Assembly: GCA_032718865.1 (NCBI GenBank)
Contig: JALUTQ010000032.1
Coordinates: 992,001 to 1,056,000, forward strand
DNA: 64,000 bases
Source of the DNA: Tilletia caries
Lineage: Eukaryota; Basidiomycota; Exobasidiomycetes; Tilletiales; Tilletiaceae
Reading direction: 5' to 3'
In this document: positions 44,005-54,822 of the stretch, in pieces
Layout: every line of letters begins with the position of its first letter
Numbering within the stretch: position 1 is the first letter of the stretch
Translations under genes and position numbers: made by a program
Notes under the pieces: generated by a model
Databases searched by the model: none
Told to the model about the DNA's origin: nothing
What the model saw: only the letters and a program-made list of their open reading frames with translations

Positions 44005-44637
44005 CGTGTGAGAGAAAAGGGCGAGGACGGAGCTGCACCAGAATACGGGTCGAATGATTTGTTTCTGCCTGCGGCGGTCCAAATCGGCAGTGGTGTCGCT
44101 GCACGATAGACACGCTCAGGCGGCGCTTTTAGATGACAGAATGCAGTCAAAGGGCTTGTGAGGAGATCTGGACGGAGCTGGGGACCATTGGAAGAAACGA
44201 CGTCGTGGTCGTTCTTCGTTGGAACGAGAAGTATGAGATTTACAAGCACGCTCGGAGGCTTTTCATGGGCACGATCTCATCGTACCCTTTTTGACGGGAT
44301 TCAAGTCAGGCACTGCCCCTAGTCTTGGGACCCTTTCCCTTCACGATCGAACGCTTCAGCGCGGACGCTGGACAGGCAGGCTAAGAACCTATGAGGACAC
44401 ACGTGCAAGTTCTGTCGATAAGCAGGAGGAAGGAGGAAGGACGAAGAGGCATATGTATCTGCCGGGGTAATTCGGATTGCAGGAGGGTGCGCGGACAACA
44501 AAGGGAAGACCAGCACCGACCGAAGGGGGTGCGTCAAGGTCGCAGCCCGGGAACTGGACAGGACCGGTGCCCATCAGCTTGCCCCCCGCCGTCTCCGCAT
44601 ATAGTTCGCCATAAGCCAGCCCTGACCGCCTGACCGC
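44005..44637. other. Intergenic region, no gene recognised
   Basis: This 633-bp region lies between the KDZ-type start and the 3' end of the RBM26/27-type gene. Only short, non-conserved frames are seen. If the KDZ-type gene is a mobile element, one end could lie here; I could not find a matching inverted end by eye. Confidence 0.45.
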
Positions 44638-46312
44638 TTAGCTCTCGTACAACGCCAAATCGTCATCAGCATCGTGTCGACCGCCATTGGAATCAGCACC
44701 CGCACCGTTCGCAGGGCTCGAAGCCGCCTCTGCGCCCGCACCCGTGCCCGCGCCCGTCGTCGCCGTCGAAGATTGAACCCAGCTCAACTTCGCAGACCCA
44801 ACGTCGGGAATACTGGCACCAGATCGAAGCACCTGGTGTATGTGTGATCGGAATGGGAGTCAGATACTCAATCCCAAGGTACGAACTCCAAATTGCCTTA
44901 TCAAGGAGCGTGTGTACATACCTGTTCGGCATTTGCGCGTGCCTTAAACGTCGCAACGAAACCTGACGCATCGTCATCAAGGGCGTTAACCTCGCCGAAG
45001 CTCTGCAAGAATGTAGAGAGACGAAGAAGAAAGTGAGCCAACACAGTGGGGAATGAGGATGGGAGGTAGCTGCTTCAGGAAAAACCCACCTTTGCCCATT
45101 GTTTCGCCTTCTCCGTCTTCTCCGCATCCCACACCTCGCCCTCCGATGGTGCGACGAGGATCTTCGTCGTCCGGTTGTCCAAATTAAAGAACGACACGCT
45201 CGATGACCCTCCCCGACCCCGGCCACGGAACGCGCCTCGACCTCGGTAGGCACCGCGGAACCCGCCACGTGGCCCGCCGCGGAACGCAGTGGAACCAGCC
45301 ACAGGCTGGCCGTTCGCATCCAGACCCATCGAAGCAGCCTTTCAGAAAGAGTAGGAATCAATTTCCGTTCAGTCAATCAGTCAGACCGAAAGCATCAGCT
45401 CGCTGAGACGTGGTTCGACTCAAACTCACCTCCTCTTGCAACTTGGCAAGCTTGGCCCGAAGCTCCTCAGGCGTCTCCTTCCCATCCGCCCCCTGCGCAT
45501 GAAGATCCAGCTCCCGATCCAACCGCTTCCTCTCCATCTCTTCCCGTTTAGCCGGGTCCGCGCCCGCACCAGCACCAGCAGACGGCGCAGGAGCAACCTT
45601 AGGCGCCGCCTCCAACGCAGCAATCGTCCTGCGCACCCGCTCCGTCGCCTCCTTCATCTCCTTCTCCAACTCCATAAAGCGCCGCATACCCTCATTCTTC
45701 ACCTCCTCGCTCGCATCCGGCGCAGACACCTTCGACATCACCGTCTTGCTCTCGCCGCGTAACAGATCGAGCGCATATTGCGCAGCAGACTGCTCCTCGC
45801 CCAACCGTTTCCGCTCCGCGATCGCTGCATTGCGCGCGCTCGTCTCGTTCTGTGTCGCGGCTGACATCGGGGCGACATACACATTCGGCCGTTCGGCCCC
45901 AAAGAACTGTTTCGGAGGTGGTCTCTGCTGAGCCGGAGAAGGCGCAGACTGGCCGGGAGGTCGGTCTTCATCCAGTCGCTGGAAGTAGACCTTGATAAAT
46001 CGGTTTCCAAATATAGGCTCCGGGTTAGTGTGCGCCACCTTAGCCTCCTCAGGCGTCGAATAGCTCAACAGCGCCTTCTTCTGCGCAGCATCGATCTGGA
46101 TGTTCGTAATCGTGCCGAACTGCTTGAAGAACTCGTTGATCTTGATCAGGTCGAGATGTTCCGGCGGTACGTTCTCCACCACAATGGTCGTGTCACTCCT
46201 TCGCGCACTGCCAAACCTCCCCGCCCCACCTCGACTCCCGCTTGCCCCTCGTCCACCTCGGAATCCCCCTCGTCCACCGCCATCACGACCCCCGCCGTTG
46301 GGATTACCATTG

Positions 46313-46365
<53 letters not shown>

Positions 46366-47660
46366 TTGCATCATCATCGCGGGGTTGTGCATATTTGGCA
46401 TGCCAAAGCCAGGCATGTTGAAGCCAGGCGAACCTGCAGGCTGCACCTGCAGAGATCCTCCTTGCGGCGCAGAGGCCGGGATGGCTGGCTGCGCGCTAGC
46501 CATGGATAGGCGCGCGGCCAGACTGCCCGGCTCCGTGTGGCCGATGGGTCCAGGATTGTTTGGTAGGCCAGACATGCCGGGTCTGCCGGGAAAGCCTGGC
46601 CCTGGACCCATTCCACCGTTCGCGCCAAATTGCATTGGCCCTCCCTGGCCCATCATGCCAGGCTGTCCTTGCCCTTGGCCACCAAATTGCATGGCAGGAG
46701 GCATGCCTTGGAAACCGCCGTTGTTCATATTCATCGCGCCCGTGATGATGTCTGAGGAGTGAATATATTTGCAATTAGATCCGCGCGCACAGAAGCCTTT
46801 GGCTGTTAAAATGAATTTCAATTATCGTCAGTAACCAAAGCGGCGCGCCTGTATGAGCTGAGGATCCAATCTAAGAACTCACTGTGATAATCTCGACAAA
46901 GCTCTGGGGCGCCCTGGTTGCGTCCTCCGCCAGCGACCCCCTGTGGCCCACCAGGCCCAGCCGACCTGATTCCACCCATATGCATGCCATTATTAGGGCC
47001 CATCATGTTGTCGCGCGGACCCGGCCCTGTAGGCATCCCAAGGCCCTGAAGCGCAGGATTGGGCGGCAAAGATGACGCAGATTGAGCGCTGATCCCTATT
47101 GATGTCCGCTGTGCCTTTGGACCTGATGGAACACTTTGGTCCGCGTCCTCGTCGGCGCGTCGCTTGGTGCCCACGGCAGCCTGGGCGGAGGTAGGCCTGT
47201 TGTCTTGAGCCTGAATACCGGGCGCAGCTTGTGCTTCGGGTGCGGCGGCGGGAGCGCTGCCAGCGGGAAGATAGATCTTGGCCTTGAGTCCGGCAAAGAC
47301 ATTTTCGACAAAGACGCGGGTTTCTATAGGTGTGAGAAACAAAGTCGTCAGCGAGATGCTAGATGACATGTTACAAGCGCGGCTGCGGCATACATACGGT
47401 CTCCGAGGAAATCTGAGAGCTGGTCAGAGAGCATGACTCTCAGCTCTGATTCTCCGCCTGGATGTTTGAGCAGGGCAAGGACATAGTCCGCGAGGACGTC
47501 TGGGTCCGCATCACATCTGCGGATGGAGGAGAGAAACGTTGTCAGCGCATATAAACATCAGCGCCACTACAAATGCTGTGTGGTGAACTTACATGGGCTC
47601 GAGCTCGGAGGTGAGCCAGGCCTTGAGCTCGGTCGAGTGCTCCGCGGGATAAAGCGACAT
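44638..47660 (-). CDS. RBM26/27-type RNA-binding protein (PWI-like, CCCH, RRM, RGG)
   Basis: Seven exons (47660-47593, 47516-47398, 47323-46883, 46802-45430, 45338-45090, 45002-44922, 44832-44638) give 841 aa. A PWI-like N-terminal domain (LKAWLTSELEPI, DVLADYVLALLKH, RVFVENVFAGLK) is followed by a linker. The CCCH zinc finger spans an intron: C205-x8-C214-x5-C220-x3-H224. A Gly/Met/Pro-rich region with a polyglutamine tract leads to an RRM at about residues 412-485 (TTIVVENVPPEHLD, KALLSYSTPEEAKVAH, NRFIKVYF). Then come a charged coiled coil (RRFMELEKEMKEA), an RGG-like segment (GGFRGAYRGRGAFRGRGRGG) and a second RRM-like piece (RTTKILVA, SGFVATFKAR). This order matches human RBM26/RBM27 and fission yeast Rmn1, which serve nuclear RNA surveillance with the Mtr4-like helicase and poly(A)-binding protein. 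The role here is inferred from the family. Confidence 0.9.
46316..46370 (-). repeat. CAA/CAG hexanucleotide repeat coding polyglutamine
   Basis: Alternating CAA and CAG codons encode about 18 consecutive Gln in the RBM26/27-type protein, before its Gly/Arg-rich segment and RRM. Confidence 0.92.
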
Positions 47661-48291
47661 GACGGATTCTGGATACAGAGCGGTGTCACGCGGGTGCAAT
47701 ATGCTGTACGATCGAGATACAAATCTGCGGTAGGTGACTGCGTCTTTACTGCGCTTGCTTCGGTCCTGTTCTCGAGAAGGCGGCGTTACTTGCTGAGTAT
47801 GAAGGGAAGTATGTTGTCGCGGGAGGTGGTGGAAGCGAGTCAGTCAGTCAGAAGTCAGAGCCGTCAACATGGGCAAGGGAAGAAGAAGATCGTCATGAAC
47901 TAATTTCTCAACTTTTCAACAGTTCTTGCTCTGATTTGGGCACCGCCAGCACGAGAGCAGCGATGCAGCATCTCATTTCGGAGCGCTTTCCTCACTTTTG
48001 AAAAATCGCTTTTGCATGCAAAAGGGTTCACTGTGTATCATGGTTGAAGCTTGGAGAGACGTTGCCGCATCGCAAAGATGTGTATGTCTGGGAAGTTTTC
48101 TAGAAGTACAGCGTCTGGTGATCACCAGACAGGTCCCAGTGACGGTGCCGAGCACGTCTAGCTTGACGCGGTAGCCTGAGAGGATGACAAAATTGCACCG
48201 AGTTCGATTGCGCACGCGGGTCTTTGCCCACCCAACGCGTCCGTACCACCGCGACGGACAGGCCTTTCGACCGGGGGTGGGGCAAGAGATC
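47661..48291. other. Spacer between SmF and the RBM26/27-type gene
   Basis: This 631-bp region holds the promoter of the RBM26/27-type gene and the 3' UTR of SmF, both minus. No further gene is recognised. Confidence 0.5.
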
Positions 48292-48769
48292 TCATGTCTG
48301 CATCGCGTCGTCCTGTAGCTCTCGGATATATAGGACATTGTTACACCTACACAAGGGAGAAAGGTCTGGTAAGCCACGACGCCTGATTGAGCCTAGGATG
48401 GGGCCCGCATACATACCGGATGAAGACCTCCCCAAGCATGCCATTCGATTTCCCGTTCTCGATCTCCTCTGTGTTTGCGAGCTGCATGGGTGTGTGATGA
48501 CAAACAGCCTCAAGTTAGCTCTCCCAAGAGGAATGTCCGAGCTCGCGCCTTGCTCACCTGTAGGTTCATGTAGTTGTCAGTGCTGACGAGGAAGCCCTTG
48601 TACTCCATCCCCCACTTGAGCCGGACGAGGACTTGCTTGCCCGTCTGTGCCTGCAGGAACGGCTTCGGGTTGATGGGCGTGAAGGAAAGGGACTGCGGGA
48701 ATGCGAAAGGAAGGGTTCAGCTCAATTAACTCGCGGATTTGCAAGGACAGCGCATGTGCTCACAGACAT
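48292..48769 (-). CDS. Small nuclear ribonucleoprotein SmF
   Basis: Four exons (48769-48764, 48692-48558, 48481-48417, 48346-48292) give 86 aa, the same length as human SmF. The protein starts [15 protein letters not shown]. It carries the Sm1 motif ([20 protein letters not shown], then DNYMNLQLANTEE) and Sm2 ([18 protein letters not shown]). SmF is one of seven Sm proteins forming the ring on U1, U2, U4 and U5 snRNAs in the spliceosome. The first coding exon is only ATG TCT (6 nt), followed by a GTGAGC donor. That is the only start that gives the correct frame and N-terminal length. Its acidic loop ([10 protein letters not shown]) is shorter in charge than the animal version but the Sm fold residues are kept. 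Confidence 0.95.
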
Positions 48770-49099
48770 GGTTACCGTCGTAATAGGCCCTGGCGAAGAA
48801 TAGCGCGCGCCGTGGTGGAAATTGAGACCCGTACGTAGTTGGATGTCGTCGCCGTCGAGTTCGACAGTCTCGAGCTCATCGATTGGAAGATTCGCATGAT
48901 CATGGCGATGATCGCGATTCGCGACGTACCCAGGAATTGGAAGCTCCAACTCGCCCCGCCCGCATGGACCACGCTCTCTACGAAGACCCGCGCAGTGCGG
49001 ACGCCTGGAGCTGGCAGCACGCACCGAGCAGCGACAGCTGTCTGAAGCGCGAAGGGACCGCAGGCACAAACCGCGAATTTCTGAAATCCTGATCAGAAC
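48770..49099. other. Divergent promoter of SmF and the MFS transporter
   Basis: 330 bp separate the two start codons. No TATA box is evident. No coding content is supported. Confidence 0.5.
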
Positions 49100-51578
49100 A
49101 TGGTCGGTGGAGGCGGAGTCACGCTGGGCGGACCGCAGATGTATCCCCCCAACTCGGCGCCCAACTTTCGTCCAGGCAACCTTGGCTCCGATGTCCTGCC
49201 CCGACTTCGGGGCGAGCCAGACCTCTTCATCCCGCTCCTGGCGGTGGGCACGCTCGGCATACAGCTCGTCTGGAGTACGGAGATGGCATTTGCCTCGCCT
49301 TATTTGCTTGAACTCGGTCTTTCCAAGGCTTCCATGGCAGCCGTCTTTGTCGCTGGCCCGCTGAGTGGTCTATTAGGTGAGCTTTCGAAATATCTCGAGA
49401 CTTGCGCCCCATATGTTAAATGCTGATGAAGAGGAATTTCATGCTCTCTTTCGAAGTGCAACCTATCGTTGGAGCCCTCTCGGACCGATGCACCCACCGA
49501 TGGGGACGCAGACGGCCGTACCTCGCAGTCGCTGTGGCCCTCTGCACTGCGTCTCTGCTACTGCTCGGCTACGCTCGCTCTCTGTCCCATACTGTGCTCC
49601 TCTCAGGCAATCAAAGCAATGTGCGCACTCCTCTTCCACCCCGTTTCCGAGTCTGCGCCTGGGTCTGACTTTCTTGCTTTCCCTCCTTTTGTGCTTCTCC
49701 GTGCCACTCCTTTCATCCAACAGGCGGACAAACTGACGCTCTTGCTCGCCGTGGTCTCCATTTTTGGGATCGATTTCAGTGTAAATGCGGGTGAGTGGGC
49801 GACGAAATGGCGAACGCTCTTACAAGCATGATGTCTCAATCCTTGTTTTCATGTTTACGGTCCCTAGTGATGTCTGTCGACCGCGCCTTGATCCTCGACA
49901 TCCTCCCAGCCGGGCAGCAGGCTCTTGGGAACGCATGGGCCGTCAGACTCACCTCTGTCGGCCTCCTCCTTGGATTCCTCATCGGAAACATTGATCTCCC
50001 ACGCACCTTCCCGTTCTCTTGGCTGCCCTTCATCTGGAGTAGCTCGTACCCGGACGGCGCCCCCGGAAGCGAGGCACAGATCAAGTGCATGTCGGTCTTC
50101 ACTGCATCGCTCCTTCTGATCACGCATGGGCTCACTGCATACGCTGCCATCGAGAAAGTCTACGTGGCCAGCGCGGAGCAGGACGCGAGGTCTGGACGGA
50201 AGCTGAGTCGATGGCAGTCCTGGGTGCAGACCGCAACGGAACCCATCCGAGAACTGAGGCAGACCGCTGCCAGCCTTCCAGAGACCATTTGGATGGTCTT
50301 CCGGGTTCAATGTGAGTGCTGCTTTCCAATTGCTATGGCAAATGATTGGCCGAGCTGAAAGTTAGTATTCAACCCCATCACAGTTTTCAACTGGGTTGCC
50401 ATGTATCCCTTGTTGTTCTGGGGCACAGTGTGGATAGGGTCCATCTATCGACAACAAGAAAGTTCCCAGCCCGGAGAAACTCAGAACCCGGGCGAGATAG
50501 CGGAGCGCGGCACTCGACTAGGCTCCCTAGCCATGTTCTACCAATCCTGTGTGTCGCTCATCATATCCATCATCTTGCCCTTCATCCTGCCTGCGACATC
50601 CTCGACTCCGGTCACAGCTGGGGCTCGCGTCCCCATCTTCGGCTTTACGCTCCCAGTCTGGAACGTCAGTCTGCCATCGCTCTGGGCATTGTCGCACTTC
50701 TGCTTTGCGCTGTCCATGATTTTCACATGGCCGGCAGCGTGGTGGTCGAGCACGACGGTTGCCCTGGCGGTCATCGCAGGGACCGGCTTCAGCGTTGCCA
50801 CTTCGAATTGGATACCGTTCAGTCTGGTGAGTCGCCCGGACAATGCTTTTGGTGCTGGTCAGTTGCTGAACGAGGGTGGGCCACGAACAGCTTGGAATTC
50901 TGGTGCACGAGGCCGAGGATGGAGGTCGAGGAGCACCCGGTTCGGAGGCTGAGCGACTTCTGAGCGGAAGCTCAAGTAGACAGGACCTCAGCCAGGATGG
51001 AGTCCGTGCTCGGCAGCAGGGTGATGGCCGAGAAGCGGGCGATGACGACGAGGACGATGACCTGGACGCCCTTTCCTTCGGAGCCGATCGAGATGTTGAG
51101 CAAGCACGACAGGAGCGATTACGAGGAGGAGGGCGGGGTACAGAGCACACTCATGCAGGTGCTGTACTTGGTCTGCATAATGTTTCTATTGTTGCGGGCC
51201 AGTTGGTGGTCACTGCCATATCATCTTTAGGTATGTCTGCTGCTGGATTGTGGATGGAGGAAATTTTTCGAATCGTTGACAGTTTACCCTTCCTGCTCTA
51301 CAGTCTTCGCGTTGATGGATTCCCCGGCTCCGATCCTCTCGCCATCTCCCCCCGTACCGAGCCCGGGCACCAGTCCGACTTCATCAGCTTCGCTGCCACT
51401 CCCACCTCCGCCCAGGCTACGGAGAGAAGTGCCCCAACATGCAGACCCGGATGCGATTGGGATGGTGCTCCGGATAGGAATGGTTTCAGCGGCCATAGCC
51501 GGCGTATTGGCATTGCGGCTGCGAGCGAAGATGGCTGCGATGCAGAGCGCTGCTGTCCATCCGTCGAGAGCCTCTTGA
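49100..51578 (+). CDS. Sucrose-transporter-like MFS permease (GPH/SUT group), one-base frame break
   Basis: Seven exons: 49100-49376, 49457-49620, 49724-49790, 49868-50311, 50384-50826, about 50863-51230 and 51304-51578, near 680 aa. The MFS signature of this group is VQPIVGALSDRCTHRWGRRRPY between helices 2 and 3. FGIDFSVNAGVMSVDRALILDILP and QQALGNAWAVRLTSVG follow, as in plant SUT and fission yeast Sut1-type H+/sugar symporters. The sixth exon is out of frame after LLNE: removing one G from GGG at 50874-50876 gives VGHEQLGILVHEAEDGG and opens the frame to the last exon. As written, the frame stops after about 28 codons in that exon. A long acidic loop (GDDDEDDDLD) precedes the last helices. 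Sugar transport at the plasma or vacuolar membrane is inferred; the substrate is unknown. Confidence 0.82.
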
Positions 51579-51835
51579 TGAGCCCCCTTCACGCGAATCC
51601 TTTTTACTTGTACCTCCGTATTCATAATTCATCCTCTCCGTCGTTTTACGCATGTTGCTGTCATGGTGAAGTTCTTCCTCATTCCGGCGATTCGGAGTTT
51701 CGATTTGTCGTGTGGTCGCACTGACTTGGCTTCTGAGACTGCCTCCGCTGCCAACTTCGAAGCTGTCCTTCACCTCGCCGTGCCCAGACAGTCACAGAGG
51801 ACGGAGATCTGAGTGCAGCGCGAAGAAACAGCAAG

Positions 51836-54239
51836 ATGGGCTTCCACGTCCCCGCCAAGTTCTTCATCCCGCTCCTCGTGGTGGGCATGCTCGCGACAGG
51901 CGTCACCAACTCCATCTTCAACAAGTACCAGGTGAGCACCGCGTTCGATCGAAAGAAGAGAAGATCGCAGGCCTGAACTCACCCTGTCTCTCTGCTGCAT
52001 CCTCCAGGACTTACAATGTGTCGCACACTGTGACCCTCGCGACCCGCGACCGAAGCGGAACTTCGAGTCCCCCGTCTTCCAGACCTTCACCATGTTCCTC
52101 GGCGAGTCCGTCTGCCTCATACCCGTCGGTCTCCGCATGCTCTACGTATATCTCAAGCAAAAGTACTTCACCCGAAAGCCAGCGTCCGGCAGCAAGAATG
52201 CCAATGGAACGACTTATGCGGCCGTCTCCACTGAAGAACCAGGCCAGCTCGAGGCAGGCGGCAGTGCCCGGCGCTCCGCTACTGCTACCCCAGGCCGGGG
52301 CACAGGAAGAGGCGGCAAGCTTCGAAATGCGATCGACTCCGATACCGAGACAGGCCGTGGAGAGCGAAGTGACTACTTCTCATCCGCCGGTGAGACGGAC
52401 ACGGAGACCGAGGGGGCTGCCGTCGCTCCTGCAGCATCTAGAAAACGCCAACAGCAACGTTTTGACATCCCCGACGACGCGGGCGCAGGCGAGGGGGGCG
52501 GGCCCTCGCGATCTCGTGCACACGCCCTTGAGAGCTCGGAGTCTTCCGTCGATTCGCTTGCGGCTACCGACAGTCGCGCTGGCTCCCGCTCTCGTCCTCC
52601 CTTGGCAGTCCGCAGATCGACACGCCCCCGTCGGTCCCTCTCGCGACGGAAGTCGTACAAGGCCGAGCCTGAAGAACTCCCGCTCGTTGGCAAGGCTATA
52701 TTCCTATTCTTCACCCCTGCCGTGTGTGATATCTGCGGTACGACGCTCATGAATGTCGGTCTCATATTCACTCCTGTCTCCATCTATCAGTGAGTGAGGG
52801 GACATTGACCTTTATCTGAATCCCGATATATGCGCTGCGACTGATCATCCATCTCATTGCTTGGGACACTATAGAATGACCAGAGGCGCTTTGGTGCTTT
52901 GGGTCGGTGTCTTCTCTGTCTTTTTCCTCCAACGTCACCTGATGCTCTTCCAGTGGTTGAGTCTCCTCACCGTCATGCTGGGTGTTTGCGTCGTCGGCAT
53001 TTCCGGAACCCTCTTGAGCGGCAACAACCCTGCCGAAGGCAGCTCCGCCTTTGCAGCCGCTGTCGCCAACAGCACTCACCCCGCCGCCGCCCTCGTACCT
53101 GTTCAACTGGTCGGGCCCGCCTTCCGAGCGGCGGGACAGTTCATCAATGAGCCGCTATGGGCGAAACGCGGGTCGCCAACTTTCTACATCCGCGAGGAGG
53201 CCGAGCTTCCTGAAGCCGCACAGGCCCTCCTCGGTGTCCTGCTGATCCTCTTCGCTCAGCTCTTCACGGCAGGCCAGTTCGTCCTGGAAGAGAAGATCAT
53301 GGGCAAGTACTCTGTCGAACCTTTGCTTGCCGTCGGCTACGAGGGTGCCTTCGGTGCTGTGACCGTCGCATTGGCTGCACCTTTCCTTTATTACTTCATC
53401 GGCCGAACGCCGGAAGGCAAAGGTGGCTACTTTGACTTCGTCGAGTGCTGGTCCCAGGTCATGGCAAATTCTCGAATCTTCTGGAGCAGCTTTGCTATCA
53501 TGCTTTCTATCGCCCTCTTCAACTTCTTCGGCCTCAGCGTCACCCGGAGCATATCCGCTACCGCAAGGAGTACTATCGACACCAGTCGAACTATCGGAAT
53601 TTGTGAGTACATGCCTTAAAGTGTGTCTTTGCAATCTTTGACTCATCATTAGTGCTGAACACAATCTCTTTGGATTTGTTATCTCCTTAGGGATCGCGAG
53701 TTTGTTGCTCGTGAGTACATGCGAAGTTAAAGGGCCCGCTTTCCAAGTTCGCTGAGCTTTATTGACAATTTTGTTGTTGCTTACAGGGATGGGAGGTGTT
53801 CAGGCCACTCAGCGGAAGCTTGCAAGTACTGGGCTTCGTTCTGCTCGTATACGGAACCTTCCTCTTCAACGGCATAGTTCGGGTGAGTAGCTTTCTGCCT
53901 GTTCTTCTGTTCGGTCTTGGGTAAGAAAATGCACAAATCGTCCTCATGCTGAACTCCTTTCCAATCCTGTGCCTACATATTCTCCAGCCTCCGAAATTCC
54001 TCCGCCCAACGCCGCCACCGCGACCTCCGATGCGCACAGGGCGCTCAAGTCGGTACCGCAGTTCAAAAAGAACAAAGTCACTACCTGCCCCGGCCAACTC
54101 GGAGGCAGCCGACCGCGAGGATGGACTCGCGTCTTCCGCCGAGAACGTGTCCCAGGACCAAGGGCAGGCTGGGCCGAGACAGGAGCCTCCTACGGGCCAA
54201 CTGGTCGCGACGGAGACGGCAGATGGCGACAGGCATTGA
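51836..54239 (+). CDS. SLC35F6-like nucleotide-sugar/drug-metabolite superfamily transporter
   Basis: Six exons (51836-51931, 52008-52789, 52875-53602, 53691-53710, 53787-53882, 53988-54239) give 657 aa. It starts with helix 1 (FIPLLVVGMLATGVTNSIFNKYQD) and QTFTMFLGESVCLIPVGL. A Ser/Glu/Arg-rich cytosolic loop of about 140 residues follows. Then come AIFLFFTPAVCDICGTTLMNVGL, SIYQMTRGALVLWVGVFSVFFLQR, LFAQLFTAGQFVLEEKIM, VGYEGAFGAV and NFFGLSVTRSISATARSTIDTSRT. This is the SLC35F6 (C2orf18)/DMT pattern; human SLC35F6 is lysosomal and mitochondrial. The fourth exon is 20 nt and supplies the middle of helix 9 (WIASLLL). The C-terminal tail is basic then acidic, with no membrane segments. Transported substrate cannot be inferred. 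Confidence 0.92.
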
Positions 54240-54822
54240 TGTGGACCCCCCAAAATATCTTGTCTCGGAACCCTACTCGGCTTTGTTAGAGACGAGACGA
54301 CATCACCACCGGACCCGGTGGTTTTGGGATGTATCAGTTATCAAGACTTTCCTCTTTTCCCTTCCCCTCTGCTGTCCTCCCGCAGCATCTCCAATCTTCA
54401 TGCGTACGTTCATTTAAAGGTCGGCGGCAGGGGGCGTATTCTTCAAAGTTATTACTACACATTGGGCACAATATTATGATCTCATCCTACTCAATCCAGG
54501 TCTGGTATGTATGTACTTTCCTCGGGCTTCAGACGGACGGGAGCTGGTTGTAGCATCGTAGGAAAGCATCAAATGATAAACGAATCTATTCGTACAGCTG
54601 CGTGCTGACTGCTATGTACGTGGTGGCCGTAAAAGACAAAATGGTGGGGGAGGGTCCATTAGTGGGAGAAGGGGATATGTACGGAGTTGCCCTTGAGCTC
54701 CCATGTCGTAGAGGGGTTGAAGTCTTGCGGGAGAATTTCGACTTTGATCGTTACGTATTCGTATTCGTCTCTAAGCCAGCTGGAGAACGAGAGAAAGGGG
54801 GGGTTGGCGAATTCCCCATTCA
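54240..54822. other. Convergent intergenic region
   Basis: 583 bp between the 3' ends of the SLC35F6-like and LrgB-like genes. Only 3' UTR-like sequence is seen. Confidence 0.55.
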
